Assembly (NCBI GenBank): GCA_028564925.1
Contig: CM053031.1
Location: 166,025,084-166,089,083, forward strand
Source: Lithobates sylvaticus
Taxonomy: Eukaryota; Chordata; Amphibia; Anura; Ranidae
Length of the DNA stretch: 64,000 bases
Reading direction: 5' to 3'
A program made the position numbers and the translations under genes. Shown here piece after piece: positions 32,155 through 44,602 of the stretch. Below the pieces are notes generated by a model. That model ran no database searches, was not told the DNA's origin, and worked only from the letters and a program-made list of their open reading frames with translations. The number at the start of each line of letters is the position of its first letter. Positions within the stretch are counted from its first letter, which is position 1.

Positions 32155-35100
32155 GGGTATCCCTGACATAGTCTAATGCCAGTTGTACATCAACGAGGTG
32201 GCTTTGCTCATTGGTTCTCCCTTGAGGCACAACTGTTCAAACCAAGTTTGTTCTCTAAGAAATTGTTGTCTATTGGCGGTGCAGTAGATATAATCATGTA
32301 GTTGCCTATATTGCCAGTAAGTAAAATGCTTCGCCTGCAGTTCTGTGTTTAGCTCATCGAAGGTTTTGAGTCTGCCCTCCGCTACACAATGTGCAATGGT
32401 CAGAGGTGTATTATCCTCTCTGTGTGGGAAGGACACCATCGTATATCCTAATGTGAAAGCTTTGTTATGGACCAGTGGGGTCAGGGGACAAGGAGAGGAT
32501 GCAAGATAATATTGTGTGACACTGTGTGGAAGATCTCCAGCATTGGTCCTATCGTGGGGTGGGAAGCTAAGTTGGTAGCACGTGCCTCTTTGTTGACCCA
32601 TGGCCGGAATCTCATCGGTGTATCTACTTGTGGATCCTCTATTCCCACCCAATCTTTGGATGATGCATGACAGTTCCAGTCTAGTATTCGTGTCAAGTGT
32701 GTCGCATAGTAATAATGTTTGAAGTTATGTAGGTTGATACCTCCTTCCGGTTTTGGTGTTGTCAGGGTTAGCATGCTAATTCGGGATTTCTTCCCTGCCA
32801 AAATAAAGTCTCTCAATGTCGTGTTTAGTAGGGAGAAGAAGTTTTTGGGCAGTTGGATGGGCAGAGTGTGGAATAGGTACAGGACCCTGGGCAATACTGT
32901 CATTTTTACTGCTGCTGCCCTCCCAAACCATGATAGCGGTTTGAGATTCCAGAGCTGGAGGTCCCGCCGTAAATTCAGTAAGAAGGGATGGTAATTTCGT
33001 AGGTAAAGACTGTCCAATTCTGGAGTAAGCCAAATCCCAAAGTATTTGAGCTTGGTATCCACCCACTTAAAGGGGCAGTTGGACTTAGTCTGTTGTGATT
33101 GCCTCGGACCTAGGGATATGTTAAGCGCCTCCGATTTCTCATAATTGATTTTGAAATTGGCCATATATCCGAACAGTTCAAAATCTTTGATCAAGTTGGG
33201 TATTGAAATATGGGGCTGCGTAAGGACGAATAGAAGGTCATCCACGTAAGCGGCTATTTTGTAGTGGGTGGATCCTAAAGTTAGTCCTTTAACAGATGGG
33301 TTGTCATTTATTGTGCGTATGCACGGTTCTAGCGTGAGCATAAACAGTATTGGGGATAAGGGGCAGCCCTGTCGTGTGCCGTTGCGTATTTGTACCGGTT
33401 CCAATAGGGTCCGTTTATTCTTAGTCTGGCTGTCTGGGTCTAATACAGAGCTGAGATCCATGTCAGTAGGTTAGATTTAAATCCTACATGCCTCCATACC
33501 GCAAACATGAAGTCCCACGCCACCCTATCGAAGGCCTCCGCATCCGTGGACAGGAGAAGGCCCTCGGTAGATCCCCCTCTGAGTTTGTGTATAAGGTTTG
33601 TGGCTTTAATACCATTATCACAGGCTTCCCTCCCTGGCATGAAGCCCCCCTGCTCTGGACCGATAATATCAGGTAGCAGTCTGCCCAATCTAATTGCAAT
33701 AAGCTTGGACAGTAGTTTCATGTCTAGATTAAGCAGCGAAATCGGTCTGTAACTAGAGCAGGAATTGGGGTCTTTGCCGGGTTTGGGGAGCACCGCGATA
33801 TGTGCCGTATTGAAGGTGGGTGGGAGTTCCTGGGATGTCTTTAGTGAGTTCAGTGCATTTAACAAGGGTTTCGCTAGTATATGTGAGAAGGTCTTATAAT
33901 AAATGGCTGAGAAGCCGTCTGGGCCCGGGCTTTTCCCTGATTTTAGTGTTTTAAGTACCTGTAATAGTTCTGTCATCTTCAGGGGTTTGTCAATTTCTTC
34001 TGCATCGGAAGCTGACAAGCTTGGTAGGCCGCTATGAGATAGGTATTGTTCTATAATTTGGAGTCTGGTTCCCTCTACTGACTTGGGTTTGTGTGGGGGT
34101 GGGAGATTGTACAATTGTGAGTAAAAGTTATGGAATTCCGCCGCAATTAGGTCCGTATCGTGTACTAGTTTGTGTTCCCTATTTTTAATCTGAATGTTGG
34201 TAGTAGTAGAGCGTATATCTCTCAGGGCCATGGCAATGAATTTATTATTTTTGTTCCCGTGCTCGTAGAAGAAGCCACGTCGGTAGAATAATATCCATTT
34301 AGCTTGTAGGTCTAGTCTCTCCTGCAAGGCTTTTCGTGCTAATAAAAGATCCTCGGCCAAATTGCCAGATCTTTTATGTTGGTTCTCTAGTTTTTGTACT
34401 CTTTCAAATATTTCTTTCAATTCCTTCTCTGCTTTTTTTGTGAGGCTAATCCCATAAGTTGTCCTCTAAGTACACACTTATGGGCTTCCCAGATATTGAG
34501 GTGTGAGTCCCCATCCGTTGTGTTTTCTCTGAAATACATCTGTATGGCGTTTTTAATGGGTTCTAGGGTCATTGGGTCTGTCAGCAATGTCGGGTTAAGT
34601 CGCCACCCACTTGATCTTTTGTGTGCTTTCTGCAGTCGCAGGGACATAGAGATAGGTGCATGATCTGACACAGACCTCATCCCTATATGCGCTCTTGTCA
34701 TCTTGCTTAAGTCCCTTTTGGGTTATAAATAAAAAATCTATGCGGGTGTATTTGTTGTGTACTGTAGAAAAGTACGTATAGTCTCTCCATTGTGGGTGCG
34801 TGACCCGCCAAGAGTCTGTCAGGGTCAGTGTGTTCAACATTGTCGTAATTTTTTTAAGCTTGCGGTAGGTAATTGTTGACTTGCCATTGGAGGTGTCTTG
34901 TAGGGGATCCAAAGGCACATTGAAATCCCCCCCCAAGAATAATGCATCCGGAGGCAAACCAAGTCAATTCGTCTATCAGTGTTTGACAAAAATTTACATG
35001 AGCAGAGTTAGGAAAGGATACACTTGCTAAAGTGACGGGAAATTTTCCAATATTTCCCTTGAGGAGAAGGAACTGGCCTCCTGGGTCTGCTAGTTGGTGC

Positions 35101-35369
35101 GTAAGTTCGAACCCAGAGTTCCGACCAACTAATATGGAGACCCCTTTCGTCCTAGAGTCTGGGCTAGTTGCATTATATGCTTTGGTAAAGTATCCATCTG
35201 TCATTTTAGGGATGGAGTTTGCTTTAAAATGTGTTTCCTGTAGGAACATGAAGGCTGGTTTCCCCTTCCCGAGGTGACGCAACAACTGTGTTCTATTCTG
35301 AGGGACATTGAGACCCCTTACATTATGTGATATCACTGTAGGGTTCTTGCCCAATGCAGAATAAATCAT
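32155..35369 (-). pseudogene. L1-D ORF2 main piece: endonuclease and reverse transcriptase
   Basis: It starts near 35369 with MIYSALGKNP. The endonuclease is seen as FLQETHFKA, then DYTYFSTVHN and SDHAPISMS (about 34660-35240). The polymerase is seen as GKSPGPDGFSAIYYK (near 33910), SSYRPISLLN, GPEQGGFMPGRE and AAYVDDLLFVL (near 33230). The frame changes several times. Two frames meet near 33440-33460, and near 34940 the GGDFN motif is split. Dead, but clearly full-domain before it was interrupted. Confidence 0.85.
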
Positions 35370-35614
35370 AATGGTGGAGTGGCTAGGGGGGAGATAAAAG
35401 GGGGGGTGGAAGAGTGAGCAAGGAAGGTAGAGTAGGTAGAAATGAGTTAGTAAGTAGTAGCGAAGTAGGACAGTGTGCCCACTATCTGACACTAAGAGAG
35501 TGGGTCAGGATATGTAGTAATTAACCTCTAGGTGCTGACCCCTAGAGGTATTTAATTCAGATTTGGAGCTGTGCCCAACAGGGATTAAAAGTGGTCAATT
35601 CAGGGGGGCGTGGT

Positions 35615-35626
35615 CCAAGATGGCGG
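35615..35626 (+). promoter_or_regulatory. YY1-like motif at L1-E 5' end
   Basis: CCAAGATGGCGG lies 41 bases inside the element and matches the known YY1 consensus core AAGATGGCGGC closely. Human L1 has a YY1 site at a similar place that fixes its transcription start. L1-D has CCAAGATGGCGC at 56343-56354 on the minus strand. A role here is inferred. Confidence 0.45.
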
Positions 35627-35751
35627 AGTAGGAGAGCCATAGTCCGGCTCGGCTCCCTCTAACCCCCAGGCTAAACAGCAGTGATAAGCGGCATATGTCT
35701 TTAGCCAGCAACTAGGCTAAAAACGGCCCCCCCAACATCATACCAGGTGGA

Positions 35752-36861
35752 ATGAGAAGAAGAGAGGCGAAGACACAGAGGGTACCTGCCCAGCCAGAGA
35801 TCCCCCAGTATTTTTCGTGTACTAGAGCAGCGGCAGCCCGGAGGCAGGAGCCGGCGTCTGGAGAAGCTGCGCCGGACAGGGAATTCAGCGGAGCGACGAA
35901 CGCCGCCCCCACGCCAGTGACGCTTGCCGCGTCAGTGAAGCTGGACGGGGAGACCTGTGTGGAGAAGGAGGGAGAGGAGCAATTTCAAAGACCACAGGAG
36001 GGGGAAGATTCCCGGCAAATGCTGGGAGAAGATGCAGATCTTAGGGCTCTCCTGCGGGCTCTCCCGACACGGGCGGATATACAAGCCCTCCCGACACGTG
36101 CAGACCTGGAGGGGTGGATGACCCGAATAGAAGAAGTCCACCGGAGAGACATGGAGGAGGTGAGGTCGGAGGTACAACAGCTAGCGGAGAGGCTATCAGC
36201 GGGAGAAGGTATGCAAGTGTCTCTGGCAGACCGTATTACGCGACTAGAGCAGGTACAGTCTGATGTTAACTTTTATGCCCCCTCTATGCAACTCCGTTTA
36301 GAGGAAATGGAAGACCGCAACAGACGAAAGAATTTGAGATTTAGGGGGGTACCGGAGGCAGTAGGAGGGGGGGCACTGCAATCCACTATAGCTGCGGTAT
36401 GCCAACAAATGGGTATTCAGGTGCCCCTAGAAGAATTGGAGTTTGAAAGGCTCCACAGAGCAGCAGGACCCCCCTCCATTAACCTTGAGAGACCCAGAGA
36501 TGTGATCTGCTGTTTCTTTCGATATGCACACAAGGAGCTGATAAGTCGTAAGGCTTGGGAGGTTAAGGAGGTGGCATATGAGGGTATGAAGATAAAAATT
36601 TTACCCGACCTATCCAGAGCTACCCTCCAGAGGAGATCTATGTTACGCCCTCTATTGGACAAAATTCGGAAGTCAGGGGCCACATACCGATGGGGGTACC
36701 CGATCTCGTTAACAGTAAAAAAGGACTCCAAATCTTTTGTTCTACGGCAACCGGTGGACTTGCCACATCTGTTTTCCTTTCTAGGAGAAGAGGCGGTGGA
36801 GATACCAGACTGGTTACAATATTTAGGTGACAAACAGGGACTGGGGGGGCAGAGGAGGTAA
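35752..36861 (+). CDS. L1-E ORF1 protein, intact (369 residues)
   Basis: Start ATG at 35752, stop at 36859-36861. The N-terminal third is basic, then alanine- and proline-rich. Residues about 100-190 form a charged coiled coil (EEVHRRDMEEVRSEVQQLAE). From about residue 185 comes the L1 RRM with NRRKNLRFRGVPEAV and RPRDVICCFF. The C-terminal domain has TYRWGYPISL. Length and order match L1/Tx1 ORF1 proteins, which bind the element's RNA as trimers. No cysteine knuckle was seen. It is the only undamaged LINE protein in the window. Confidence 0.9.
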   Translation: MRRREAKTQRVPAQPEIPQYFSCTRAAAARRQEPASGEAAPDREFSGATNAAPTPVTLAASVKLDGETCVEKEGEEQFQRPQEGEDSRQMLGEDADLRALLRALPTRADIQALPTRADLEGWMTRIEEVHRRDMEEVRSEVQQLAERLSAGEGMQVSLADRITRLEQVQSDVNFYAPSMQLRLEEMEDRNRRKNLRFRGVPEAVGGGALQSTIAAVCQQMGIQVPLEELEFERLHRAAGPPSINLERPRDVICCFFRYAHKELISRKAWEVKEVAYEGMKIKILPDLSRATLQRRSMLRPLLDKIRKSGATYRWGYPISLTVKKDSKSFVLRQPVDLPHLFSFLGEEAVEIPDWLQYLGDKQGLGGQRR

Positions 36862-39136
36862 ACCCTATATATGCTAGGAATGAAAATAGAGGTGACCCCA
36901 GACCACCATGCCCTTAGGACACAGGACAACTTCCCCTCTCTCGCTGTGTTTTTTTTTTTTTTTTTTTTTAGTTCTTCAGAGAGACATTTGAGTTCACCCT
37001 CACTTCTTGCTACTAGTACGGAAGCCATATGGACTATATAATCGATATATGTGTCCTCTTTATTCATTTATTCACATATTTATTTATTTATATTATTTAT
37101 TTATTTTTTTTTTTTTTCACTCAGGGGTGTGAACTTTTTATTTTTTACTCTGAGGGGGGGGGGGGGGGGGGGGGTAGGGGGGTGGAGGGATTAGATGAGG
37201 AATGGGGGTTTGTTTGTTTGTAAAAGGATTGTTTTATGTGTATTATTTTCCAAGCAGCACACGGAATGGGGGGTACTCCCCCTTTTTTTTTTTTTTTTTT
37301 TTGGGGTTATGGACAAGCACGATGCATGGGTGTATGCGTATTAGCACACGCAGGTGGCCACGCATGCATTTATATATAAGTATGCAAATCTAGTAAAGCT
37401 GTTTTTTTTTTTTTTTTTTTTTTAAGATTAAGTCTAATAGATGGATTGTAAGGATTATTATTAGTGGATAATATGTGTATTTATGCATTTTGGGAGGGGG
37501 AGAGAGGAGAAGAGGGGGGGGGGAAGGCCGAGGGAGGAAGGGAGAGAACTGCTTCTTTTTCTCCTCCCTGGTTGTCGGTCCTCTTTTTTTTCTTCTTCCT
37601 GGTGTGGCACTAAAATACAGAGCACTAGTTCACGATTGGCGTGGGAGAGGGGGGGGGATGCTTGGGTCCCCTTATGCCCCCCTCATTTTGGAGGTGAAAA
37701 TGGGTTGGGATTATACGTCACATTTATATACCACAAAATGACACTTAAGGATGCACAATTGGCACCGGGGGACACATACTAACAGCTATAACTAATAGCT
37801 AGAGGCCCATAAGAGGAAGTCTTTTTTCTTCCTCTCCCATCCTCCCTCTCTAAACCCCCCACTTCGTTTCTCCCTCTGTTGTATTTGATGTGCTTTAATA
37901 TAGGATTAAGAGAGAGGAATGCGACTTAAGATAGATTAATTAATTAGAAAAACCACTTAAATAACAATGTCCAATGTGAAAAAAAACCTGCAAATAAAAA
38001 ACGCACACAGGACCTGATCGGAGAGACACACATGGGTAGGTCTATAGAGGATGGGTACGTAAAGGGGTAGGGGGTGGGGCGGGGGAGCGGGAGATATAAG
38101 GGAAAATGGAGGGGGGGGGGGGGGGGGGGGGGGTTGGGTACTAAAGAATCTTGTTAGGTAAAGAAATAAGGGGGAGGGAGCACATTATCTACAAATTCAG
38201 GCCCTGAGGTAGCGTGAAACAGCTTGACTGAGATGGACAATATAGAAATATTATTCTAGCGAATAAGGGAGGAGGAGATTTACTTTGGCACTTAACTGGC
38301 CGAATAGTCTTAAGTCAGAGATGTAATGCGGAGATAGCAGGAGAGGAGTTAAAATTAGCCGAGATGGGGTTATAAAAAGAGAGGAAAGGAGCAGTCTCTG
38401 ATTCCAAGAGACCCCTTAGATCGAAGTGGGGGGGGGGGGGGGGGGAGATAGGGAGAGAGGGATTGGAATAGAGTAAGATTTTAGGTAAAAAAGGGGATTA
38501 AGCAAGAAGGGGGGAGGTGAAAGAGAAAGAGAGAGAGGAAAGGGTAAGATGGGACTTTACAGAGAAGGGTTTGGTGGAATTGGGGTCAAGCCAAAAAACC
38601 TTGAATCGGGGTGGGGGGAGAAGCAGGGGATATATAGGCCTATATGACTAGAGTTGTAACAAAGGTGCATTAGATCCCTGCTCCTCTCCTTTATTTGTTT
38701 GCCGTTATATAAATATACATTTCTTTTTTTTTTTTTTTTTTTGTTTTTTTTTTGTTTTTTGGTCCCTATATGGTATCCCTCTCTCCTCCAAATAGGATTA
38801 AAATAGTAGAAGAAACAATGAAAAGAAAATAGAATGGAGGTGGAGGGGATCCAGAGAGGGAATAAATTTCTACGCCTGGGGGGGTAGGGGGGGGAATTCT
38901 CCGGCTATTTTTGGTCCAATTCCCCACATAGTTTAGCACCTTCTGTGCCATAGGAGTTGGGTACAGAGTAGGGTGTCTCCCTTAGGGGCTGTAAAAAGGG
39001 GGTGGGTGTGCCAAAGGGTGGGGGGAAGGAAAAGTAGAGGGAGGGGTTAGTTGGGTTTTTTTTTTTTTTTTCTTCTTCTTCTCCGTCTCTCGTCGCCTCT
39101 CCCTTCCTCTTTCTCTTTCCCTTTCCCCCCGGCGAT
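36862..39136 (+). other. L1-E spacer between ORF1 and ORF2 with G and T runs
   Basis: 2.3 kb without credible coding. Homopolymer G runs at about 37147-37172, 38111-38133 and 38427-38444, and T runs near 36951, 37276, 37401, 38726 and 39058, dominate. Open frames here are low-complexity. It may act as an internal promoter or a loading site for ORF2 translation, but nothing in the sequence proves it. Confidence 0.6.
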
Positions 39137-42100
39137 ATGGAGGAAGTAAAGATAACCTCAATAAACGTAAAGGGGCTCAATGTCCCAGAAAAAAGAAGGA
39201 TGCTTCTGAATGATTTAAAACGGACGCACACAGATATTGCCTTTGTACAAGAGACCCATTTTAAAGCGAGTGGATTTCCGCTACTCCAGAACAGACTCTT
39301 CCCAAATGTATACCACGCTTCAAACTATGAGGCAAAAACAAAAGGGGTCTCGATTATGATTTCTAATCGGATCCCATGGTCCCTAGCAGACAAGAGGGTA
39401 GATGCGAAGGGGCGGTACCTGTTTCTGAAGGGACAAGTGGGATTTCTTTCAATCGGATCCCATGGTCCCTAGCAGACAAGAGGGTAGATGCGAAGGGGCG
39501 GGTACCTGTTTCTGAAGGGTACAGCTGGAGGAGTCAAGGTGACTCTGGCCACGATATATGCTCCAAATGTTATGCAAGAAGCGTTTTTAAAGAAGGTCCT
39601 CACAAAATTAACTGATTTCTCTGAAGGAAAATTGATCCTTGGTGGGGATTTTAATATTCCCCTAGACCCTAAATTAGATACGTCTACAGGTATGTCATCC
39701 ATCTCACAAGGGGCCAGAAGGGGAATACTGAAGAGAGTACACGAATTACAGCTAGTGGATGCATGGCGGACCATGCATCCAGGTGAGAGGGATTATACTT
39801 TTTTTTCTAACCCCCACCAGGTGTACTCAAGGATAGATCTCTTCCTGATTCCCCACTATTTACTTACTAGGATAACGGAGGCAACTATAGGAAATATAAC
39901 GTGGTCAGATCATGCCCCGATCACTTTGTGCGTATCCCTTGCTGGCGCGCTGGGTTCTACCGAAAGAAGGTGGCGACTGAATGAGGGTCTGTTACAGATC
40001 CCGGAAATCCAGGAGGAAGTAGCAAAAGAAATAAATGCGTATTTTCAGACAAATGACACCCCGGGAAGTAACCCGGGTATAGTATGGGAGGCGCACAAAA
40101 CTGTGATCAGGGGCATCCTGATCAAACATGGATCTAGAATAAAGAAAGAGAGGGAAAAACAGGTGACGAGTCTCCTACAAGAAATCCATGTTTTGGAACT
40201 CCAACATAAGAGGACCCCGACCCCTCCCATTGGGAGAGACCTGGGACACTTGAGGCGGCAACTAACGGATATTCTGCGTTTTAAGGCCAAAGCAGCCATA
40301 CAAAGAGGAAGGAAGACTACTTACGAACTAGGAGAGAAATGCAGTAAACTGCTTGCAGGCAAACTCAAAGGGGAAACCACGACAGTTTATATACCTCAAA
40401 TAAAGGGGAGAGACGGGAAAATAATTTCACTTCCTAAAGATATAGCGCAGACATTCGGGGAATTTTATGCCGCATTATACAACCTAGGAGCACCACCTAT
40501 CTTAAACGCGTCCCAGGAGGAATACCTCTCCTCGGCAAGACTGTTAAAACTCTCATCGCCAGATCGGAGGAAATTGGACTCACCTATTTCCGTAGAGGAG
40601 GTGAACGCTGTAATTAAAACGTTGAAGCCAGGAAAGGCACCCGGCCCCGACGGCTTTACATTACATTATTATAAAAAATTCTCAACCCATTTGAGTACTC
40701 AGCTGGTGAAGGTTTTTAATGCTTTAGGACGGGCTGCAGCATTCCCCCCGGACTCTCTCCTGGCACACATCACGGTGTTGCCGAAGGAGGGGAAGGACCC
40801 GATGGAATGCGGTAGCTATAGGCCGATTTCATTACTGAATGTGGACTTGAAGCTCTTCACTAAAATTTTAGCATCTCGGATACAGCCATTACTATGCCAG
40901 CTGATCAACCTAGACCAAGTGGGGTTTATCCCCACGCGGGAAGCGAGGGACAACACCATCAAAGTCCTTAACCTGGTCTACCATGCCAATAAGACAAATA
41001 CCCCCAGTGTCTTTTTGAGCACGGATGCGGAAAAGGCATTTGATAGAGTGAGTTGGCCCTTTCTGTTCACAGTGCTGAAACAGGTCGGCATGGGTGATCA
41101 GATGATTAATTGGATTATGAGCGCCTACACACATCCAAAGGCAGAGGTGAAAGTAAATGGAGTGTTTTCTAAGTCCTTTAAAATATCAAATGGCACTAGA
41201 CAGGGGTGCCCTCTCTCACCACTGCTGTTCTCACTGTCGGTGGAGCCCCTATTAAACAAAATAAGGCAAAACCCGGATATCCAGGGGTTAAAAATAGGAG
41301 ACCGAGACTATAAGATCTCGGCCTATGCGGATGACTTGCTGTTCTCCCTGTCTGCACCACATATTTCAATTCCTAATTTGATGAGAGAGTTTGAAATATA
41401 CGGAAAGTTATCGAACTTAAAAATAAACTACACGAAATCAGAAGCGATGGGAGTTGCGCTGCCGACCAAGGTCCGCAACGCAATTCAGTTAAACTTTAGA
41501 TTTAAATGGGTGACTGAAAAGTTAAAATACCTGGGCACGTATATTCCACCGAACATAGGAAAGACTTATGAGGTAAATTTTCCAGCCTTATACAACTCAG
41601 TGAGGAAGCTTCTGGACAAATGGCACCATGGGATTCACTCATGGTTTGGACGTTGTAACATTATAAAAATGAGCATTCTTCCAAAATTCTTATATTTATT
41701 TTAAGCTTTACCAATCACTATCCCGGTAGTCTATCTCCGTCAAATCTGTTCCCTTTTCATTAAATTTATATGGGCGGAGAAAAGACCCAGGATAGCGAGG
41801 GGTATTATGATGATGCCTAGGGGTTTTGGTGGAATAGCAGTCCCAAACGTATTGAAATATTACCAGGCAGTCCATTTGGGCAGAGTGGTAGACTGGTGCA
41901 GACATGGAGAATTCAAGTCATGGGTAGATCTGGAACAGCAGGCAAGTACGATACCACTACGCAGAGCACCCTGGTGCTTTGAAACAATTCCATTGTTTAT
42001 TAAGAAGCATCCGACTATAGGCACTACTCTGCGTATCAGTGCCAACCTACTGCGGGACCCTAAAATTTCCTCAAAAAACTCACCACTGTTTCCCATCCTG

Positions 42101-43027
42101 GGAAACCCGGGGTTCCCCCCTGGAACCGAGGCAGGTGTATTTAAAAGTCTATGGGAGAGAGGAATCTCCCAAGCTTCACATTTTATGTCCAACGGGGCCT
42201 GGCCCACCTTAGCAGCCCTGAGGCAACTGGGGGGAAGTTTTGAATTAAAAACGTGGAGAGCGATACAGGTACTGCATTTTCTGAGATCTCTGGGGTCCGC
42301 AGAAAAATACGATCGTAATTTGACAATATTTGAGCAATACTGCGAGGAGCAAGAACCACTCCCCAGGTTGATCTCAAGAATGTACGGGATGTTAAATAAC
42401 CCCTCAGAACATTTTGTGCTTCCTAGTATAGCTAAATGGGAAAGGGATTTGAATAGGACATTTACCCAGGACCAGAGGAGGAATATTATTTACCTTTCCC
42501 AGAGCTCATCGATATGTATAAGAATCCAAGAGTTAAATTATAAAATAATGATGCAATGGTATTATACGCCAATAAAACTACAGAGATTTTTCCCCGAAAC
42601 ATCAGGTGCTTGTTGGAGATGTGGAGAGGAATCAGGAACCCTATTCCATATATTATGGGCGTGCCCTAAGATCAAGCCATACTGGGGGGAGGTCCGGAGA
42701 ATATCTCGGAAATTTACAGATATTTTAATTCCGGAAGACCCCGCCTTCTTTCTTCTCCATGTCTCCCAAATACCGACTCAGACATATAGAAAATCCATCC
42801 TCTGTCATTTGATTAATGCAGCCAAGGCAACTGTTACTGGGTGCTGGAAAGATTCAAGCCCACCTTCGATAGGGAAGTGGCTTAATAGAGTGCGAGAGAT
42901 AGGAGCTATGGAGGACCTAGTGGCTTCGGGCCAAAATAAAAAAGAGCGATATGATAAAATATGGGCAGGGTGGAACAGATTTATAAATACAGAGGAGGGA
43001 AAGAGAATGATGTCTGGGAATGTCTGA
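39137..43027 (+). pseudogene. L1-E ORF2: endonuclease and reverse transcriptase, two lesions
   Basis: MEEVKITSINVKGLNVPEK starts the endonuclease, with QETHFKA, LGGDFNIPLDP and WSDHAPITL. The polymerase has APGPDGFTLHYYKK, SYRPISLLNV, DAEKAFDRVSWPF, GTRQGCPLSPLLFS and AYADDLLFSL (near 41323). The C-terminal knuckle is CWRCGEESGTLFHILWACP (near 42615). Lesions: an 86-base tandem duplication (39365-39450 repeated at 39451) plus one extra G restoring frame but bringing in a stop at 39470, and TAA at 41702-41704 where CAA is likely ancestral. Otherwise about 1290 codons stay open. Confidence 0.9.
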
Positions 43028-43125
43028 GGTTGAATTCTGAATTTTGTCCGTGTCGCCGGGGTGGGGGGGGGGAGGGGGGGGAGGTGGGGAAGGAAGGGAG
43101 GGAGTCATTATATTTAGTTTTTTTT

Positions 43126-43169
<44 letters not shown>

Positions 43170-43200
43170 CTTTTTTTTCCTGTTTGGTTTTGGGGTTTCC

Positions 43201-43231
<31 letters not shown>

Positions 43232-43538
43232 CTCTTTTCTGGGTTTGTTTTTGTTTTGGGTAGGTAGAGGGTGGTAAAAAGTCGAGAAGGGAAAGCGGGG
43301 GGGCAGAAAGGGAGTGTACCCTAAAACCCCCGATACAGCAATAGGTAGAACAACGGTTAAAAGGCAAGGGTTCAATATGATGAATTGTAGTATGTTTCTA
43401 AGTCGAAATGGTGAAGTGTAATATTACGTTGTGAAACGGAAGTTTATGTTGTTCTTGTATATAAGCGGAATCTTTATGGACAATGTATTCTGTATTTTTC
43501 CCTTTTTCTTTTGAAAAATAAAAGATTAAGATATGAAA
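43028..43538 (+). other. L1-E 3' UTR with G-rich and T-rich runs
   Basis: 43060-43110 is almost pure purine with at least four G tracts, and 43120-43230 is almost pure T. AATAAAAG lies near 43517, and the element ends in 'gattaagatatgaaa' rather than a long A tail. Lysine-rich or phenylalanine-rich frames across it are not genes. Confidence 0.75.
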
Positions 43539-43551
43539 ATTTGGAGCTGTG

Positions 43552-43931
43552 ATCCGGCACCCCAGCGAGGTCCCCTTAAGAGTTAGGGGGTGTCACTGAA
43601 GTGAACACGTCACAGCACCCACTGTGGGGGTAGTGGGAGGTTTACACAGGGCTATGACAACAGACAAATTCTCAGCAAGGCCAAGAGATCTGGGTAATAT
43701 ACCACTAACAAAAATCACCCGCTTCCCCCCAGCTCCTATATATGACAATCTCGATTAAAACATTGCAATATGTAAACGTGAACCGTAACTGTAACCTTAA
43801 CCCTCACCCCTGAGGAGGGGGTGTGGGGCGCAGTAACAACTAAAGTCAGGTACAACTGCTCGCTATCGTAGGTAAACTGGTTAACTGAACAGGTATCAAT
43901 GTATGTCAGTAATTAAGTGGTCACAGGTTAT
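43552..43931 (-). other. L1-D spacer piece between two insertions
   Basis: Non-coding 380 bases between L1-E and Gypsy-1, continuing L1-D's ORF1-ORF2 spacer. Includes 'ctgtaaccttaaccctcacc' and GC-rich stretches. Nothing else seen. Confidence 0.7.
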
Positions 43932-43936
43932 CTCAC

Positions 43937-44602
43937 TGTCATGGTCTGGAGTCAGGCTCAGAGGCCAGTAGCTATAGCAGCAGATCAGGTATTCACACAG
44001 GTCACCCTGGCTGATGACACGGGTTCACCTGAGGTGCGGAGTCTAAGCACTAATCGGTATTCACCAGAGCTCCTGATGGTGGAGATGGGCTTTGCTGCGT
44101 GTTAGTGCCAGGTCGCAGTCCTCAGGATAGCCCCACCAGAATGTGAGCAAGCCAGGGTTCGGTAGCAGATATAGCAGCTGGGGATCAAGCAGAAGCGTAG
44201 TCGAGAAACAAGCCAAAATTCAGTAACAAATAGTTGCAGGTTGGGATTCAGCAGAAGCGTAGTCGAGGAACAAGCCAGATGTCGGTAACGAATGGTAGCG
44301 AAGATACAGTTGGCAGCAGGAGAAACAGGAGCAAGATATTGGCTGGTGAAGGCACAATATTCTGGCAACCAGGAAGTACAGAGGCATGGCTTACATCAGG
44401 AAGTTCATGGGAGGAAGGGTTCAAGGCAAACAAGATTCAAGACAAGATTGTTCAAGTAGTTGTCTAAGGAACTATCCAAGGAACTGTCCAAGGAACTGTC
44501 CAAGGAGCTGTCCAAGGAGCTGTCCAGCATTCCAGGTGGCTCGGCAAGCAGAGTCCCCGCCAGACACACCAGAGGTCCCAGGTTCAAGCCCAGGTCCTAA
44601 CA
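43937..44602 (-). mobile_element. Gypsy-1 3' LTR
   Basis: Matches 54332-54968 over its whole length apart from small indels. The purine-rich stretch just inside (44603-44625, seen as pyrimidines on the plus strand) fits a polypurine tract. Confidence 0.9.

Larger units (their letters stand above)
35574..43538 (+). mobile_element. Young, nearly complete L1/Tx1 LINE (L1-E)
   Basis: The 13-base target duplication atttggagctgtg lies at 35561-35573 and 43539-43551. The order is a short 5' UTR with CCAAGATGGCGG (35615-35626), ORF1 (35752-36861), a 2.3-kb spacer full of G and T runs, ORF2 (39137-43027), and a 3' UTR with G-rich then T-rich runs and AATAAAAG near 43517. ORF1 is intact. ORF2 is damaged only by a short tandem duplication and one stop. 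It lies in the ORF1-ORF2 spacer of L1-D, in the opposite direction. Confidence 0.95.

Noticed and set aside
42917-43375. Lysine-rich and phenylalanine-rich frames
   Set aside because: Translation of the poly-T and G-rich L1-E 3' UTR.
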